DNA of 57,293 nucleotides from Rhizobium sp. Q54. Its GTDB lineage: Bacteria; Pseudomonadota; Alphaproteobacteria; SHVZ01. Below the pieces are notes generated by a model. That model did not search any database, had not been told where the DNA came from, and saw only the letters and a program-made list of their open reading frames with translations. The first letter of the stretch is position 1; each line of letters opens with the position of its first letter. The stretch is from assembly GCA_945871425.1 (NCBI GenBank), contig CAMBVS010000020.1, positions 1 through 57,293 of the forward strand. Reading direction: 5' to 3'. Both the position numbers and the translations under genes were made by a program. Positions 31,740-40,232 of this stretch are shown in pieces.

Positions 31740-33973
31740 TATGTCGGGGTGTGCTTGTTGTTGAGCCAGTACTCGTCCTTGGGCCAGAGGTCGGTGTTGA
31801 TGTCCGCCGCCGGCCCGGCCTCCGACCACACCACCGCTGTCCGGCTGAGCGCGATGCGCCTGAACTCCTCGAGATTGACGTCGGCGGCGAGCAGATGCGC
31901 ACGGATCGCCGGGTCTTCCGTGCGTCTGGCGAGCGCAGCCGCATCGTAAGGGATCGGCCGGGCACTGCCGAGCAGCGCCGGCGCCGCATAGACCACATGC
32001 GGGAAGACCGTGCGGAACGTCGCGATGGTGCGCTCGGTCGGCGCCCATTGCACGGCGATGCCGCCGGGCGCCAGATGATCGCGGACCTTCTCGAAATACT
32101 CCCGCGAATAGAGCAGGCCGCTATGCGCGGTGTGCGGCAGGATGGCGTCGGCCTCGATCACGTCGTAGGTGCGCCCGGCGAGGAAGAGGTCGTGGCGCCC
32201 GTCGCCGACGAGGATGTCGAAGCGCGGATCCTCCTTCAGGCGCTTCATGCCGAAGCGGCCGTCAGCCGCGGCGAAGCGGTCGATCAACGCCAGAACCGGA
32301 GCGACGATCTCGACGGCCCTGACCGACGTCGTCGCCGGGTTGGCGCCGGCCGCATAGGGCGTGCCGCCGGCACCGACGCCGACCACCAGGACCGACTGCG
32401 GCGACGGATGCACCAAAGGCCCGAGCGCGCCGAGGAAGGCATGCACGCTGCAGACCGGCAGGCAGCTCTGCGAATGGCCCTGGATGTACATGCGGTGGAA
32501 GCCGTTCTCGAACCGACGAAGCACGGCAAGACCCGTGTGGTCCTCGGCGACGTCGGCCGATTGCTGCGGATTGACCCCGTGAAGGCGGCCCCAGAATGCC
32601 TCGTTCGAAGGGACCAGCAGCGCCACCGCGACCGAGGCTGCGGCGAGGCCGAGGCTCCGCCGCCGCGCCGGATGATCGAGCGCCAGCACCAGCGCGAAGG
32701 TGGCGCCGGCCAGAAGCAGCGCGATCAGGGTGCCGGCGGTGCCGAGGAAGCGCAGCAGCAGGAGGCCGGTCACCAGGCCGCCGACGCTGTTCCCGAGGAT
32801 ATTGGCGAGCTGGATCATGCCGACCCGGTGCCCGACCAGATTGGGATCGGTCTGCACCGCGCGCTGGGCGAGCGGGAAGGTGAGGCCGAAGAGGATGCTC
32901 GCCGGCACGATCAGCAGCGCTGCGATCGCCGAGACTGCCACCACATTGGCCGTGGGCAGCTGGAAGCGGTCGACGTTGACGAGGAGCCCGGTCAGCCCGT
33001 CGAAACCGGCCAGCACGTAGAGGGCGAGGATCGAGACGACCGAGACCAGAACCATCGCCGCCTGCAGGCGGATGAAGAGGGCGCGCGGATGGGCGATGCG
33101 GGCGACCAGGCGCGCGCCGAGGAAAAGGCCGATGGCGTCGCCGATCAGGAGAAGGCCGAGGATGTAGGGAAAGCCATAGGCGTTCCCCTGCAGCAGCGTG
33201 CCGATCAGCCGATACCAGGCGACCTGGAGGGCGACGGCCAGCATGCCCGAGGCGAAGACCAGGATGCACCAGGCGCGGACGGTCCCGCTGTTCTCGACCG
33301 GGCGGTCGACGCGACTTCTCCCCAGATCCGCCTCGTCCTCGGCGGCGATCTCGCGCGAGGCGGCGGCGACCAGCGCCCCCAGGCCGACGAGCCCGTTGCA
33401 GACCGCACCCCACAGCACCGCCGGCCAGTATCCGAACGAGCCGATCAGCCAGAGCCCGGCGGCGAGGGCGCCGACACCGGCGCCGAGCGTGTTGATGCCG
33501 TAGAGGACCGAGATTCGGCCGGCCGCTTTGTCCATGTCGGAGACGAGCGCGCGGGCGAGCAGCGGCAGCGACAGGCCCATCAGAACAGTCGGGATCAGGA
33601 GCGCCACGAAGGCGACGACGAAGGTCAGCGCCCGCGACCGCGACAGCTCGATCAGCGTGTCGAGCAGGAAGTCGTGGAAGATCGGAATCGAGACCGCCGC
33701 ATAGGCGCCGATGAGAATCTCGATGACGGCGAAGAGCAGCAGCGCCCGACGGCGGGGGAGGCGATCGGCGAAGAGGCCGGCGATCAGGCTGCCGATCCCG
33801 AGCCCGGCGAGGAAGGCGCTCACCACCAGCGAGGCCGACACCGTGTCCGAGCCGCCGAACAGGCCGAGCAGCCGCTGCCAGACCGTCTGGTAGATGAGCG
33901 CGCTGAAGCCCGAGAGGAAGAAGAGCGCGGTGACGATGAACCGGCTCGAGGCCGAGACCAGGACCGGTTGCAC
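31736..33973 (-). CDS. Fused MFS-like membrane protein / spermidine synthase-like methyltransferase fold
   Basis: A 745-residue fusion. The first about 440 residues hold roughly a dozen TM helices of the MFS-like kind (LFFLSGFSALIYQTVWQRLL). The C-terminal about 270 residues hold a spermidine-synthase-like Rossmann domain with VLVVGVGAGGTPYAAG, VRAVEIVAPVL, FDILVGDGRHDLF and DVIEADAILPHTAHSGLLYSREYF. These fused proteins are common in bacteria, and many lack proven aminopropyltransferase activity. The first motif GVGAGGT is close to the GGGxG of real synthases. GTG start with GAGGG upstream. Substrate unknown; likely inner membrane. Confidence 0.85.
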   Translation of the reverse strand: MQPVLVSASSRFIVTALFFLSGFSALIYQTVWQRLLGLFGGSDTVSASLVVSAFLAGLGIGSLIAGLFADRLPRRRALLLFAVIEILIGAYAAVSIPIFHDFLLDTLIELSRSRALTFVVAFVALLIPTVLMGLSLPLLARALVSDMDKAAGRISVLYGINTLGAGVGALAAGLWLIGSFGYWPAVLWGAVCNGLVGLGALVAAASREIAAEDEADLGRSRVDRPVENSGTVRAWCILVFASGMLAVALQVAWYRLIGTLLQGNAYGFPYILGLLLIGDAIGLFLGARLVARIAHPRALFIRLQAAMVLVSVVSILALYVLAGFDGLTGLLVNVDRFQLPTANVVAVSAIAALLIVPASILFGLTFPLAQRAVQTDPNLVGHRVGMIQLANILGNSVGGLVTGLLLLRFLGTAGTLIALLLAGATFALVLALDHPARRRSLGLAAASVAVALLVPSNEAFWGRLHGVNPQQSADVAEDHTGLAVLRRFENGFHRMYIQGHSQSCLPVCSVHAFLGALGPLVHPSPQSVLVVGVGAGGTPYAAGANPATTSVRAVEIVAPVLALIDRFAAADGRFGMKRLKEDPRFDILVGDGRHDLFLAGRTYDVIEADAILPHTAHSGLLYSREYFEKVRDHLAPGGIAVQWAPTERTIATFRTVFPHVVYAAPALLGSARPIPYDAAALARRTEDPAIRAHLLAADVNLEEFRRIALSRTAVVWSEAGPAADINTDLWPKDEYWLNNKHTPTY

Positions 33974-34112
33974 CTGTCATCCCTCGCAGAGCGTGGCTGG
34001 AGGCGATCCTGCCTCACCCGTCCGGGGGCCGCATCATAACGTCTGTTTATCTCGAGCGGACCGCATCCGCGACATCGTCACGTTGCAGACAGGCCCCCAG
34101 GCGCAATCTGCC

Positions 34113-34583
34113 TCAGCGGATCTGCATGCGTCCGATCGTCAGGCCGACCAGCTTCTGCGGCTTGATCGCCTCGGCGGTGAGCCGCTCCATCTCCTTGCGG
34201 AGGACCTCGACCGCGGCTGCCGTGTAGAGAGTGTCCGGGTTCTGCTTCCTCAGGAACAAGATCAGCGCGCTCTGCACCTTCGGCAGCTCGTTCTGGACCA
34301 ACGGCCGGAAGTCCTGGGACTCGAGATGGATGGTCGCCTGCATGATCAGGAGGCGGGCCGAGCCGTCCGCCCCCCGCATGTTGATGATCAGGTCGGGGAT
34401 GTCGACATATCCGCCCGGCAGCTTGGACAGGTCGATCTTCGGGACCGGCGGCGGCTCGTCCTTGTTCGCCGTGCCGAGCAGGCCCGAGGTCATGACGCCG
34501 ACGGCCGCGCCGATCAGCAGCACGAGCGGAAGAAAGACGAAGAGGACCAGCCGCTTGACTGAAACGCGGCGTTCGCTAGCCAT
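34113..34583 (-). CDS. FliL-like flagellar basal body-associated protein
   Basis: A 156-residue protein. A single N-terminal TM helix (VKRLVLFVFLPLVLLIGAAVGVM, about 9-31) is followed by a short linker and a periplasmic domain. That domain has the FliL-type pattern VDIPDLIINMRGADGSARLLIMQATIHLES and a C-terminal LTAEAIKPQKLVGLTIGRMQIR. FliL sits beside the flagellar stator and supports torque. No other flagellar gene is in the window, so the call rests on the fold pattern alone and could be a FliL-like protein with another role. Same strand as the downstream membrane fusion gene, 139 bases apart. Confidence 0.6.
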   Translation of the reverse strand: MASERRVSVKRLVLFVFLPLVLLIGAAVGVMTSGLLGTANKDEPPPVPKIDLSKLPGGYVDIPDLIINMRGADGSARLLIMQATIHLESQDFRPLVQNELPKVQSALILFLRKQNPDTLYTAAAVEVLRKEMERLTAEAIKPQKLVGLTIGRMQIR

Positions 34584-34685
34584 GGGCGCACCATAGCACC
34601 GTGTCCCAGCGTCTTGTTAGCGCCTGTCGCCCGCTCCTTCGAGGAGCGCTGCCATGCTCATGCCGATCGCTTGTCGCCTTTTCTT

Positions 34686-34889
34686 CTAGGCGGCGGCGCG
34701 GCGGAGATGGTCGAGGAAGCTTCCGGCCGGCACGGCTGCGGACGTCGCATGCCGGGGCTGCCGGTCGAAGCGGGGCAGGCGGCGTCCGAGATCGGAACCC
34801 TCGGCTTCCGCGACCGGCCGCACCGGCGGATGCTGGCGGGCGAAGGCGAAAGGAGCGAGATGGGCCGAGGTGACGAGAACCTGCTGCAT
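34686..34889 (-). CDS. Small protein of unknown function, 67 residues
   Basis: Not recognised. Its start is unusually well supported: AAGGAGG at 34895-34901 lies 5 bases before the ATG, one of the best Shine-Dalgarno sites in the window. The product opens MQQVLVTSAHLAPFAFARQH and ends FLDHLRRAAA. It is basic overall, has no TM helix or signal peptide and contains no cysteine. Two inverted repeats lie 65-105 bases upstream. It sits alone between the FliL-like gene and the infC terminator. A short regulatory or stress protein is possible, but nothing in the sequence proves a function. Confidence 0.55.
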   Translation of the reverse strand: MQQVLVTSAHLAPFAFARQHPPVRPVAEAEGSDLGRRLPRFDRQPRHATSAAVPAGSFLDHLRRAAA

Positions 34890-34955
34890 GACCGCCTCCT
34901 TGAGGATTTGGTCCGGGCAGTCTCTGCGTTCACGCCGATGTCGTCTGTGCGGTGT

Positions 34956-34994
34956 CTCACCTTGTGAGCCGCCGCACGGTGTGAGCCTGCTCAC
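34956..34994 (-). promoter_or_regulatory. Tandem dyads upstream of the small gene
   Basis: CTCAC-CTT-GTGAG at 34956-34968 and the perfect GTGAGC-CT-GCTCAC at 34981-34994 use the same half-site GTGAG. Their centres are about 25 bases apart, roughly two and a half helical turns. This looks like a dimeric repressor/activator site repeated on the DNA. No regulator can be named. The first dyad begins 67 bases upstream of the small gene start. Confidence 0.45.
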
Positions 34995-34998
34995 GCCT

Positions 34999-35034
34999 TG
35001 AAACGAAAGGGCCCCGGCGCTGGCCGGGGCCCTT
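34999..35034 (-). terminator. Rho-independent terminator of infC
   Basis: A perfect 12-base stem AAGGGCCCCGGC (35007-35018) / GCCGGGGCCCTT (35023-35034) with loop GCTG. On the minus strand it is followed by TCGTTTCA. It lies 25 bases beyond the infC stop, so thrS-infC ends here and rpmI-rplT are not co-transcribed from this unit. Confidence 0.8.
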
Positions 35035-35058
35035 GGCGTCTTGATTTGCGGGCGGCGC

Positions 35059-35598
35059 CTACTTCGGCGCCAGCACCATGATCATCTGGCGGCCTTCCAT
35101 GCGCGGCATCTGCTCGACCTTTGACTTCTCCTCGAGGTCGGCCTTGACCCGCATCAGGACCTCCATGCCGAGCTCCTGGTGCGCCATCTCGCGACCGCGG
35201 AAGCGCATGGTCACCTTGACCTTGTCGCCCTCGTCGAGGAAGCGGACCATCGAGCGCATCTTGACGTCGTAGTCGTGGTCGTCGATGCCAGGGCGAAGCT
35301 TGACTTCCTTGATCTCGATGATGCGCTGCTTCTTGCGCGCCTCGTTCTTCTTCTTCTGCTCCTCGTACTTGAATTTGCCGAAGTCGAGGATCTTGCAGAC
35401 GGGCGGTTCGGCCTGCGGCGAAATCTCGACCAGGTCGAGTCCGACGTCGCTGGCCGTTCTTAGCGCCTCGTCCAGGCTGACGACGCCGATCATGTCGCCA
35501 CGTTCGTTGATCAACCGGACGCGAAGCGCCCGGATCTCGTCATTGACGCGGGGTCCGTCACGGACCGGGGCCGCATCGTGTGGGGGTCGCGGGGCTAT
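35059..35598 (-). CDS. infC: Translation initiation factor IF-3 (AUA start)
   Basis: IF-3 binds the 30S subunit and polices start-codon choice. The first ATG/GTG/TTG in frame would give only 151 residues and cut into the N-terminal domain. The conserved segment [20 protein letters not shown] lies upstream of it, and the frame runs back to an ATA at 35598, directly after a stop codon. AAGGAGAG precedes that ATA by 7 bases. Starting there gives 179 residues, the normal IF-3 size. Non-AUG starts (AUU in E. coli) are the known basis of IF-3 autoregulation. The linker [26 protein letters not shown] and the C-domain are intact. It lies 40 bases downstream of thrS. Confidence 0.93.
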   Translation of the reverse strand: MAPRPPHDAAPVRDGPRVNDEIRALRVRLINERGDMIGVVSLDEALRTASDVGLDLVEISPQAEPPVCKILDFGKFKYEEQKKKNEARKKQRIIEIKEVKLRPGIDDHDYDVKMRSMVRFLDEGDKVKVTMRFRGREMAHQELGMEVLMRVKADLEEKSKVEQMPRMEGRQMIMVLAPK

Positions 35599-35638
35599 CT
35601 ACGCTCTCCTTCGCTCAGTTTGCATAACGGCCGCACCG

Positions 35639-37558
35639 TCAGCTCGACGGGGCGGCCGCTTCTTCTTTAAGTCTATGGACCACGTCGGCGAGCGCAAGGA
35701 CTTCTTGCGCGTCGCCGCCGAGCCGGCGGAGCGCCACCGTCCGCGCCTCCGCTTCCTTCTTGCCGACGACCAGGAGCGCCGGGACCTTGGCCAGCGAGTG
35801 CTCGCGGACCTTGTAGTTGATCTTCTCGTTCCTGAGGTCGATCTCGGCCCTGAGCCCGGCCCTCTTGAACTCGGCCAGCACGTCCGCCGCATAGGCGTCG
35901 CCGTCCCGGGTGACCGTGGCCACCACCGCTTGTACCGGCGCCAGCCACATCGGGAACCGCCCGGCATAGTGCTCGATCAGCACGCCGATAAAGCGCTCGA
36001 AGGAGCCCAGGATCGCCCGGTGCAGCATCACCGGCCGGTGCTTCTGCCCGTCCTCGCCGATATAGCTCGCATCCAGCCGCTCCGGCATGACGAAGTCGAC
36101 CTGGAGCGTGCCGCATTGCCAGTCGCGGCCGATGGCGTCCCTGAGCACGAATTCGAGCTTGGGGCCGTAAAAGGCGCCTTCGCCCGGGTTCATCGTATAC
36201 GGCAGACCCGTAGCCTCGATCGCGGCCTTGAGCGAGCCCTCGGCCTTGTCCCAGATCTCGTCCGACCCGGCGCGGACGTCCGGCCGGTCCGAGAACTTGA
36301 TGACCACGTCCTCGAAGCCGAAGTCCTTGTAGATCGAGCGAAGGAAGGCGCAGAAGCGGACGGACTCGCCCGTGATCTGGTCTTCCGTGCAGAAGATGTG
36401 GCCGTCGTCCTGCGTGAAGGCGCGCACCCGCATGATGCCGTGGATCGACCCTGACGGCTCATAGCGGTGGCACGAGCCGAACTCGGCCATCCTGAGCGGC
36501 AGGTCGCGGTAGCTCTTCAGGCCCTGGCGAAAGATCTGCACCTGGCCCGGGCAGTTCATCGGCTTCAGCGCGAGGATCTTCTCGTCCTCCGTCTGGGCGA
36601 TGAACATGTTCGGGCGGTATTTCTCCCAGTGGCCCGAAGCCTCCCAGAGCGCGCGGTCGAGAAGCTGGGGCGTCTTCACCTCCACGTAGCCGACCTCTTC
36701 CAGCCGCCGGCGCATGTGGCGCTCGAGCACGCGGTAGAGCGCCCATCCGTTCGGGTGCCAGAAGACGCTGCCGACTGCCTCTTCCTGAAGATGGAAGAGG
36801 CCCATCTCCTTGCCGATCTTGCGGTGGTCGCGCTTCTCGGCCTCTTCCAGCTGATGGAGATGCGCCTTGAGCTGGTCTTCGCTCGGCCAGGCCGTGCCGT
36901 AGACGCGCTGGAGCTGCGCGTTCTTGGCATCGCCCCGCCAGTAGGATCCCGCCAGCTTCATCAGCTTGAAGGCGTGGCCGAGCTTGCCCGTCGAGGGCAG
37001 GTGCGGCCCGGTGCAGAGATCCGTGAACTTGCCCTGGCTGTAGATCGAGATGTCCTGATCCGCCGGGATCGTGGCGATATGCTCGGCCTTGAACCGCTCG
37101 CCGATCGACGTGAAGAAGTCGACCGCCTTGTCGCGGTTCCACACCTCGCGCGTAATCGGCTCGTCGCGGTCGACGATCTCGTGCATGCGCTTCTCGAGCT
37201 TCGCCAGATCGTCCGGCGTGAACGGCTCTTCGCGGTGGAAGTCGTAGTAGAAGCCGTTCTCGATCGCCGGGCCGAAGGTCACCTGGACCTTGTCGCCATA
37301 GAGCTCCTTCGCCGCCTCGGCCAGCACGTGGGCTGCGTCATGGCGGAGCAGCTCGAAGGCGTCCTGGCTCTTCGGCGTGACGATCTCGATCCTGGCGTCG
37401 CGGTCGATCGGCCGGACGAGGTCGGTCAGCTGGCCGTCGACCTTAATGGCGAGCGCGGCCTTGGCGAGGCCGGCACCGATCGACTTGGCGATGTCGGCGC
37501 CGGAGACGGGGTTGTCGTACCGACGGACGCTGCCGTCGGGTAGCGTGATCGCGGGCAT
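35639..37558 (-). CDS. thrS: Threonine--tRNA ligase
   Basis: A 639-residue class II synthetase charging tRNA(Thr). The TGS domain (1-62, [15 protein letters not shown]) is followed by the editing domain with [10 protein letters not shown]. The catalytic core has the zinc cysteine in MNCPG, motif 2 ([30 protein letters not shown]) and motif 3 region ([18 protein letters not shown]). The anticodon-binding domain spans about 530-635. The start at 37558 matches family N-termini. An in-frame ATG at 37591 exists, but neither has a Shine-Dalgarno. A leader peptide and attenuator-like signal lie just upstream (37612-37705). It is followed by infC. Confidence 0.95.
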   Translation of the reverse strand: MPAITLPDGSVRRYDNPVSGADIAKSIGAGLAKAALAIKVDGQLTDLVRPIDRDARIEIVTPKSQDAFELLRHDAAHVLAEAAKELYGDKVQVTFGPAIENGFYYDFHREEPFTPDDLAKLEKRMHEIVDRDEPITREVWNRDKAVDFFTSIGERFKAEHIATIPADQDISIYSQGKFTDLCTGPHLPSTGKLGHAFKLMKLAGSYWRGDAKNAQLQRVYGTAWPSEDQLKAHLHQLEEAEKRDHRKIGKEMGLFHLQEEAVGSVFWHPNGWALYRVLERHMRRRLEEVGYVEVKTPQLLDRALWEASGHWEKYRPNMFIAQTEDEKILALKPMNCPGQVQIFRQGLKSYRDLPLRMAEFGSCHRYEPSGSIHGIMRVRAFTQDDGHIFCTEDQITGESVRFCAFLRSIYKDFGFEDVVIKFSDRPDVRAGSDEIWDKAEGSLKAAIEATGLPYTMNPGEGAFYGPKLEFVLRDAIGRDWQCGTLQVDFVMPERLDASYIGEDGQKHRPVMLHRAILGSFERFIGVLIEHYAGRFPMWLAPVQAVVATVTRDGDAYAADVLAEFKRAGLRAEIDLRNEKINYKVREHSLAKVPALLVVGKKEAEARTVALRRLGGDAQEVLALADVVHRLKEEAAAPSS

Positions 37559-37605
37559 GGCTATGTCACGTATGTCTTGTGGGGGGACCATGCCGTCCGG
37601 GCACG

Positions 37606-37662
37606 GTCCTCAAAAAAAAGCGTGCGCGCTCTATCAGGCCGAGCAGGCCTTGATAGTTCGGG
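37606..37662 (-). promoter_or_regulatory. Attenuator-like hairpin and U8 tract upstream of thrS
   Basis: On the minus strand, TATCAAGGCC and GGCCTGATA form a stem with one bulged A around the loop TGCTC (37633-37656), overlapping the last codons and stop of the leader peptide. Twelve bases on, eight consecutive U residues follow (37612-37619). GCGCGCA just before the U tract can instead pair with TGCGCGC at the leader start codon, giving an alternative fold. Mutually exclusive stems plus a U run resemble ribosome-mediated attenuators. No folding program was run. Confidence 0.5.
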
Positions 37663-37705
37663 TCGTGGCCGCGGAGGCGGCGAAGGCACAAAAATGGGCG
37701 CGCAT
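37634..37705 (-). CDS. Candidate thrS leader peptide, 23 codons
   Basis: The ATG at 37705 opens MRAHFCAFAASAATTRTIKA and ends CSA-stop at 37634. It has three threonine codons in a four-codon block (ACG ACC CGA ACT), directly followed by the hairpin at its end and a U8 tract, upstream of threonyl-tRNA synthetase. A ribosome starved for Thr-tRNA would stall over the block and could change folding downstream, raising thrS expression. This is the logic of the thr, his and phe leaders. The Shine-Dalgarno is weak (GGA at about 9 bases). No other function is expected for such a peptide. Confidence 0.55.
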   Translation of the reverse strand: MRAHFCAFAASAATTRTIKACSA

Positions 37706-37741
37706 GGCTCGATTCCGGGCGCATCTTTAACAGAGAACCGC

Positions 37742-38107
37742 CTAGGCGCGCAACCCGCGATCCGCCTGAAGGATATCCAGGAGCACGTTCGCGCTGTTGT
37801 GCTGCTCGTCCCGGGTGGCGAAGAGCAGAGTCAGGGTGCCCTTTTTCCCGAGCGCTGCCAACCGCCGGAGATGGGCGACGCCACCTGCCGAGGCGAGCTC
37901 GCGGCGATACCGCACCTGGAATTCCGGCCAGCGCTCGATCTGGTGGTCGTACCAGCGCCGGAGCTCCGGGCTCGGCGAGATCTCCTTCAGCCACTCGTCG
38001 AGCCGGGCGTCCTCCTTCTTGATCCCGCGCGGCCACAGCCGGTCGACCAGCACGCGGTAGCCGTCGCTTGCCTCGGCAGGCAGGTAGATGCGCTTCACCT
38101 CGATCAT
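37742..38107 (-). CDS. DUF488 family protein
   Basis: A 121-residue cytosolic protein with the full DUF488 pattern: IEVKRIYLPAEASDGYRVLVDRLWPRGIKKEDARLDEWLKEISPS at the start, then RWYDHQ and LTLLFATRDEQHNSANVLLDIL. Biochemical function of the family is not established; some members occur near metal or uric-acid genes. Its ATG overlaps the stop of the glycosyltransferase gene upstream by 4 bases. It is the last gene of that run and ends about 18 bases before the thrS leader region, so read-through into thrS is possible. Confidence 0.88.
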   Translation of the reverse strand: MIEVKRIYLPAEASDGYRVLVDRLWPRGIKKEDARLDEWLKEISPSPELRRWYDHQIERWPEFQVRYRRELASAGGVAHLRRLAALGKKGTLTLLFATRDEQHNSANVLLDILQADRGLRA

Positions 38108-39039
38108 CGGGCGCTCCCGGAGGTCAGCAGGCGCCTCGCCACCGTCGCCGCCTCCTCGACGGTCAGATCGGCGAGGTTCGGTCGGCGCAAGGTCTCGACC
38201 ATCAGGCCCCGTGGCGCACAGCGGGCAGGATCGCTCTCGGCCGAGAACAGGGCCAATGACGGGCAGCCGACGGCGGCGGTCACATGCATCGGTCCGGTGT
38301 CGTTGCCGACCGCAAGCTGGGCCCGGCGGGCGACGCCGGCGAGTTCCAGGATCGAGGTGCGTCCCGTGAGGTCGATGGTGCCGGGGGCCGCTGTCATGAT
38401 ATCGCGAGCCAAGCCGGACTCCTCGCGCGTGCCGGCGACGACAGGCAAGAGGCCGAGATCGCTCAACGCGCGGGCCAGCCCGGCATAGCCGGCGATCGGC
38501 CAGCGCTTGGCAGTCCGATGGGCGGATCCTCCGGGGACCAGGAGCGCGAAGCGTTCCGGCAGGCCGAGACGGGAGATGTCGGCGTCGAGCCACGACACCG
38601 CGGGCGGCGGCACCTCTGGAATGCCGGCAAGGCGAAGCTGCTCGGCCTGGCGGTCGACGGTGTGCATCTCGACCCGGTCGGGATAGTCGTGCGGGTGAGA
38701 GGCGCCGGGGGCGACGCCCGACCACTCCGGCGCCGGCGATCCCATCAGCCGGAAGTACCAGGCGGTACGCGACGAGGTCTGCAGGTCGTAGACCCGGTCG
38801 AAGCGGGCGGCCCGCAGGCGATGGATGGTCCCGAGCCAGGCGTCGAGGCGCCAGAGCGGCGGCCGGTCGTCGATCCAGACTTCCTGGAACCAGCCCGACG
38901 CACGGAGCAGCTCGGCGAAGGGCGGGCCGGTGAGCGCGATCAGATGGGCGTGCGGATGGTGGCGGCGGATCGCCTGGAAGGGCCCCAGCGCCTGGATCAT
39001 GTCGCCGAGCGCGCCGTGGCGGATCGCCAGAACCTTCAC
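38104..39039 (-). CDS. Glycosyltransferase family 9 (heptosyltransferase-like)
   Basis: A 311-residue GT-B enzyme of the type that adds heptose to lipopolysaccharide core. It opens VKVLAIRHGALGDMIQALGPFQAIR, a typical GT9 N-terminus. It carries FALLVPGGSAHRTAKRWP, and the nucleotide-sugar binding NDTGPMHVTAAVGCPSLALF. The start is GTG at 39039, overlapping the stop of the preceding glycosyltransferase by GTGA. Together with that gene it suggests a small LPS-core or capsule assembly unit. The acceptor is unknown. Confidence 0.88.
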   Translation of the reverse strand: MKVLAIRHGALGDMIQALGPFQAIRRHHPHAHLIALTGPPFAELLRASGWFQEVWIDDRPPLWRLDAWLGTIHRLRAARFDRVYDLQTSSRTAWYFRLMGSPAPEWSGVAPGASHPHDYPDRVEMHTVDRQAEQLRLAGIPEVPPPAVSWLDADISRLGLPERFALLVPGGSAHRTAKRWPIAGYAGLARALSDLGLLPVVAGTREESGLARDIMTAAPGTIDLTGRTSILELAGVARRAQLAVGNDTGPMHVTAAVGCPSLALFSAESDPARCAPRGLMVETLRRPNLADLTVEEAATVARRLLTSGSAR

Positions 39040-40193
39040 GCCGCGCTCTGCTGTGCGCTCCGCCGCGCCAGCGCTTCCTCGTAGACGGCAAGCGTCGCCT
39101 CGCACATCGCCTGCTGGTCGAAATGCTGGCGCACGTGCTGGATCGCCACCTCCGCCAGCCGCAGTCGCGCCTCGACGGTCAGGTCGACCGCATCGGTCAG
39201 CGCCGTCGCCAGCGCCTGCGGGTCGCCCGGCGCCACCAGCCAGCCGGTGACGTCCGGGATGATGGTTTCGCGCGAACCGCCATGGTCGGTCGCGATGACC
39301 GGGCGCCCCATGGCCTGGGCTTCGACGGCGACCCGTCCGAACGCCTCGGGCTCGGTCGAGGCCGAGACCACCACGTCGGCCAGCATGTAGGCCGCCGGCA
39401 TGTCCTGGCAGTCGCCGACGATGCGTACGCGGCCGGAGAGCCCCTGGCCGTCGACCAGACGCTCCAGCTCCTGGTGGTATTGGGTTCGGCCCTGGTCGGA
39501 TCCGGCCAGCACGCAGACGATGTCCGTCCGCTTCAGGTGGGTCAGGGCCTCGATCAGCACGGTCTGGCCCTTCCAGCGGGTGAGCCGGCCGGGCAGCAGG
39601 ATGACCGTGATGCCGTCGGGCAGCCGCCAGTCCTTGACCAGCTGGAGCATCCGGTGCGGCTGCACCTTGTCCGGCGAGAAGCGCTCGAGGTCGATGCCGC
39701 GAGGAATGAGGCGAAGCCGCTCGGGCGGCACCTGGTAGGTCTCGATGATGTGGCGGGCGATGAACTCCGAGGCGGCGATGGTGGGCTCGCCCTTGGCCAT
39801 CACGCCGTTGTAGAGGCGCTTGAGCGCATTGCCGGCGCCATAGGTGCCGTGGAAGGTGGTGACGAACGGTTTGCCTTCGCGCTCGGCGGCGATCCAGGCC
39901 GACCAGGCGGGCGCCCGGCTGCGCGCATGGACCAGGTCGACGTGCTCGCGCTGGATCACGCGGACGAGGCGGTCGATATTGGCGCGGATGACGAAGGGAT
40001 TCTTGGTATCGAGCGGTAGCTGGATATGCTGCGCACCCAGCCGATCGAGCTCCCTGACCAAGGTTCCGCCCGCCGACGCCACCAGCGACCGCCAGCCGGC
40101 ACGGACGATGGCACCGGCGATCTGGACGGCGCCGCGCTCGACGCCGCCGGTTTCGAGAGCCGGAAGGACTTGCAGGATCGTCGGCGTGGTCAT
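39036..40193 (-). CDS. Glycosyltransferase family 4
   Basis: A 385-residue GT-B enzyme, with QVLPALETGGVERGAVQIA at the N-terminus (GT4 acceptor-side glycine loop). RLRLIPRGIDLERF and ILLPGRLTRWKGQTVLIEAL lie in the middle, and the donor-side ASTEPEAFGRVAVEAQAMGRPVIATDHGGSRE with the EX7E pattern. It transfers a sugar from an activated donor during surface polysaccharide assembly. It is first of three coupled genes (GT4, GT9, DUF488) and divergent from an alpha/beta hydrolase with 39 bases between starts. Confidence 0.9.
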   Translation of the reverse strand: MTTPTILQVLPALETGGVERGAVQIAGAIVRAGWRSLVASAGGTLVRELDRLGAQHIQLPLDTKNPFVIRANIDRLVRVIQREHVDLVHARSRAPAWSAWIAAEREGKPFVTTFHGTYGAGNALKRLYNGVMAKGEPTIAASEFIARHIIETYQVPPERLRLIPRGIDLERFSPDKVQPHRMLQLVKDWRLPDGITVILLPGRLTRWKGQTVLIEALTHLKRTDIVCVLAGSDQGRTQYHQELERLVDGQGLSGRVRIVGDCQDMPAAYMLADVVVSASTEPEAFGRVAVEAQAMGRPVIATDHGGSRETIIPDVTGWLVAPGDPQALATALTDAVDLTVEARLRLAEVAIQHVRQHFDQQAMCEATLAVYEEALARRSAQQSAA

Positions 40194-40232
40194 CGCCTGA
40201 GGAAGAATACGGAAGAGGGGCCACTGCCGATC

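Noticed and set aside
34632..34648. Short hairpin CGCTCC-TTCGA-GGAGCG downstream of the small gene
   Set aside because: Only six pairs and no T-run on either side, so not called a terminator.
37566..37724. A 52-codon minus-strand frame (containing DPNYQGLLGLIERARFF) in front of thrS
   Set aside because: It overlaps the leader region in another frame and ends 7 bases before the thrS start, but has no Shine-Dalgarno. Its apparent protein conservation is better explained by the RNA structure and the Thr-rich leader frame at 37634-37705.
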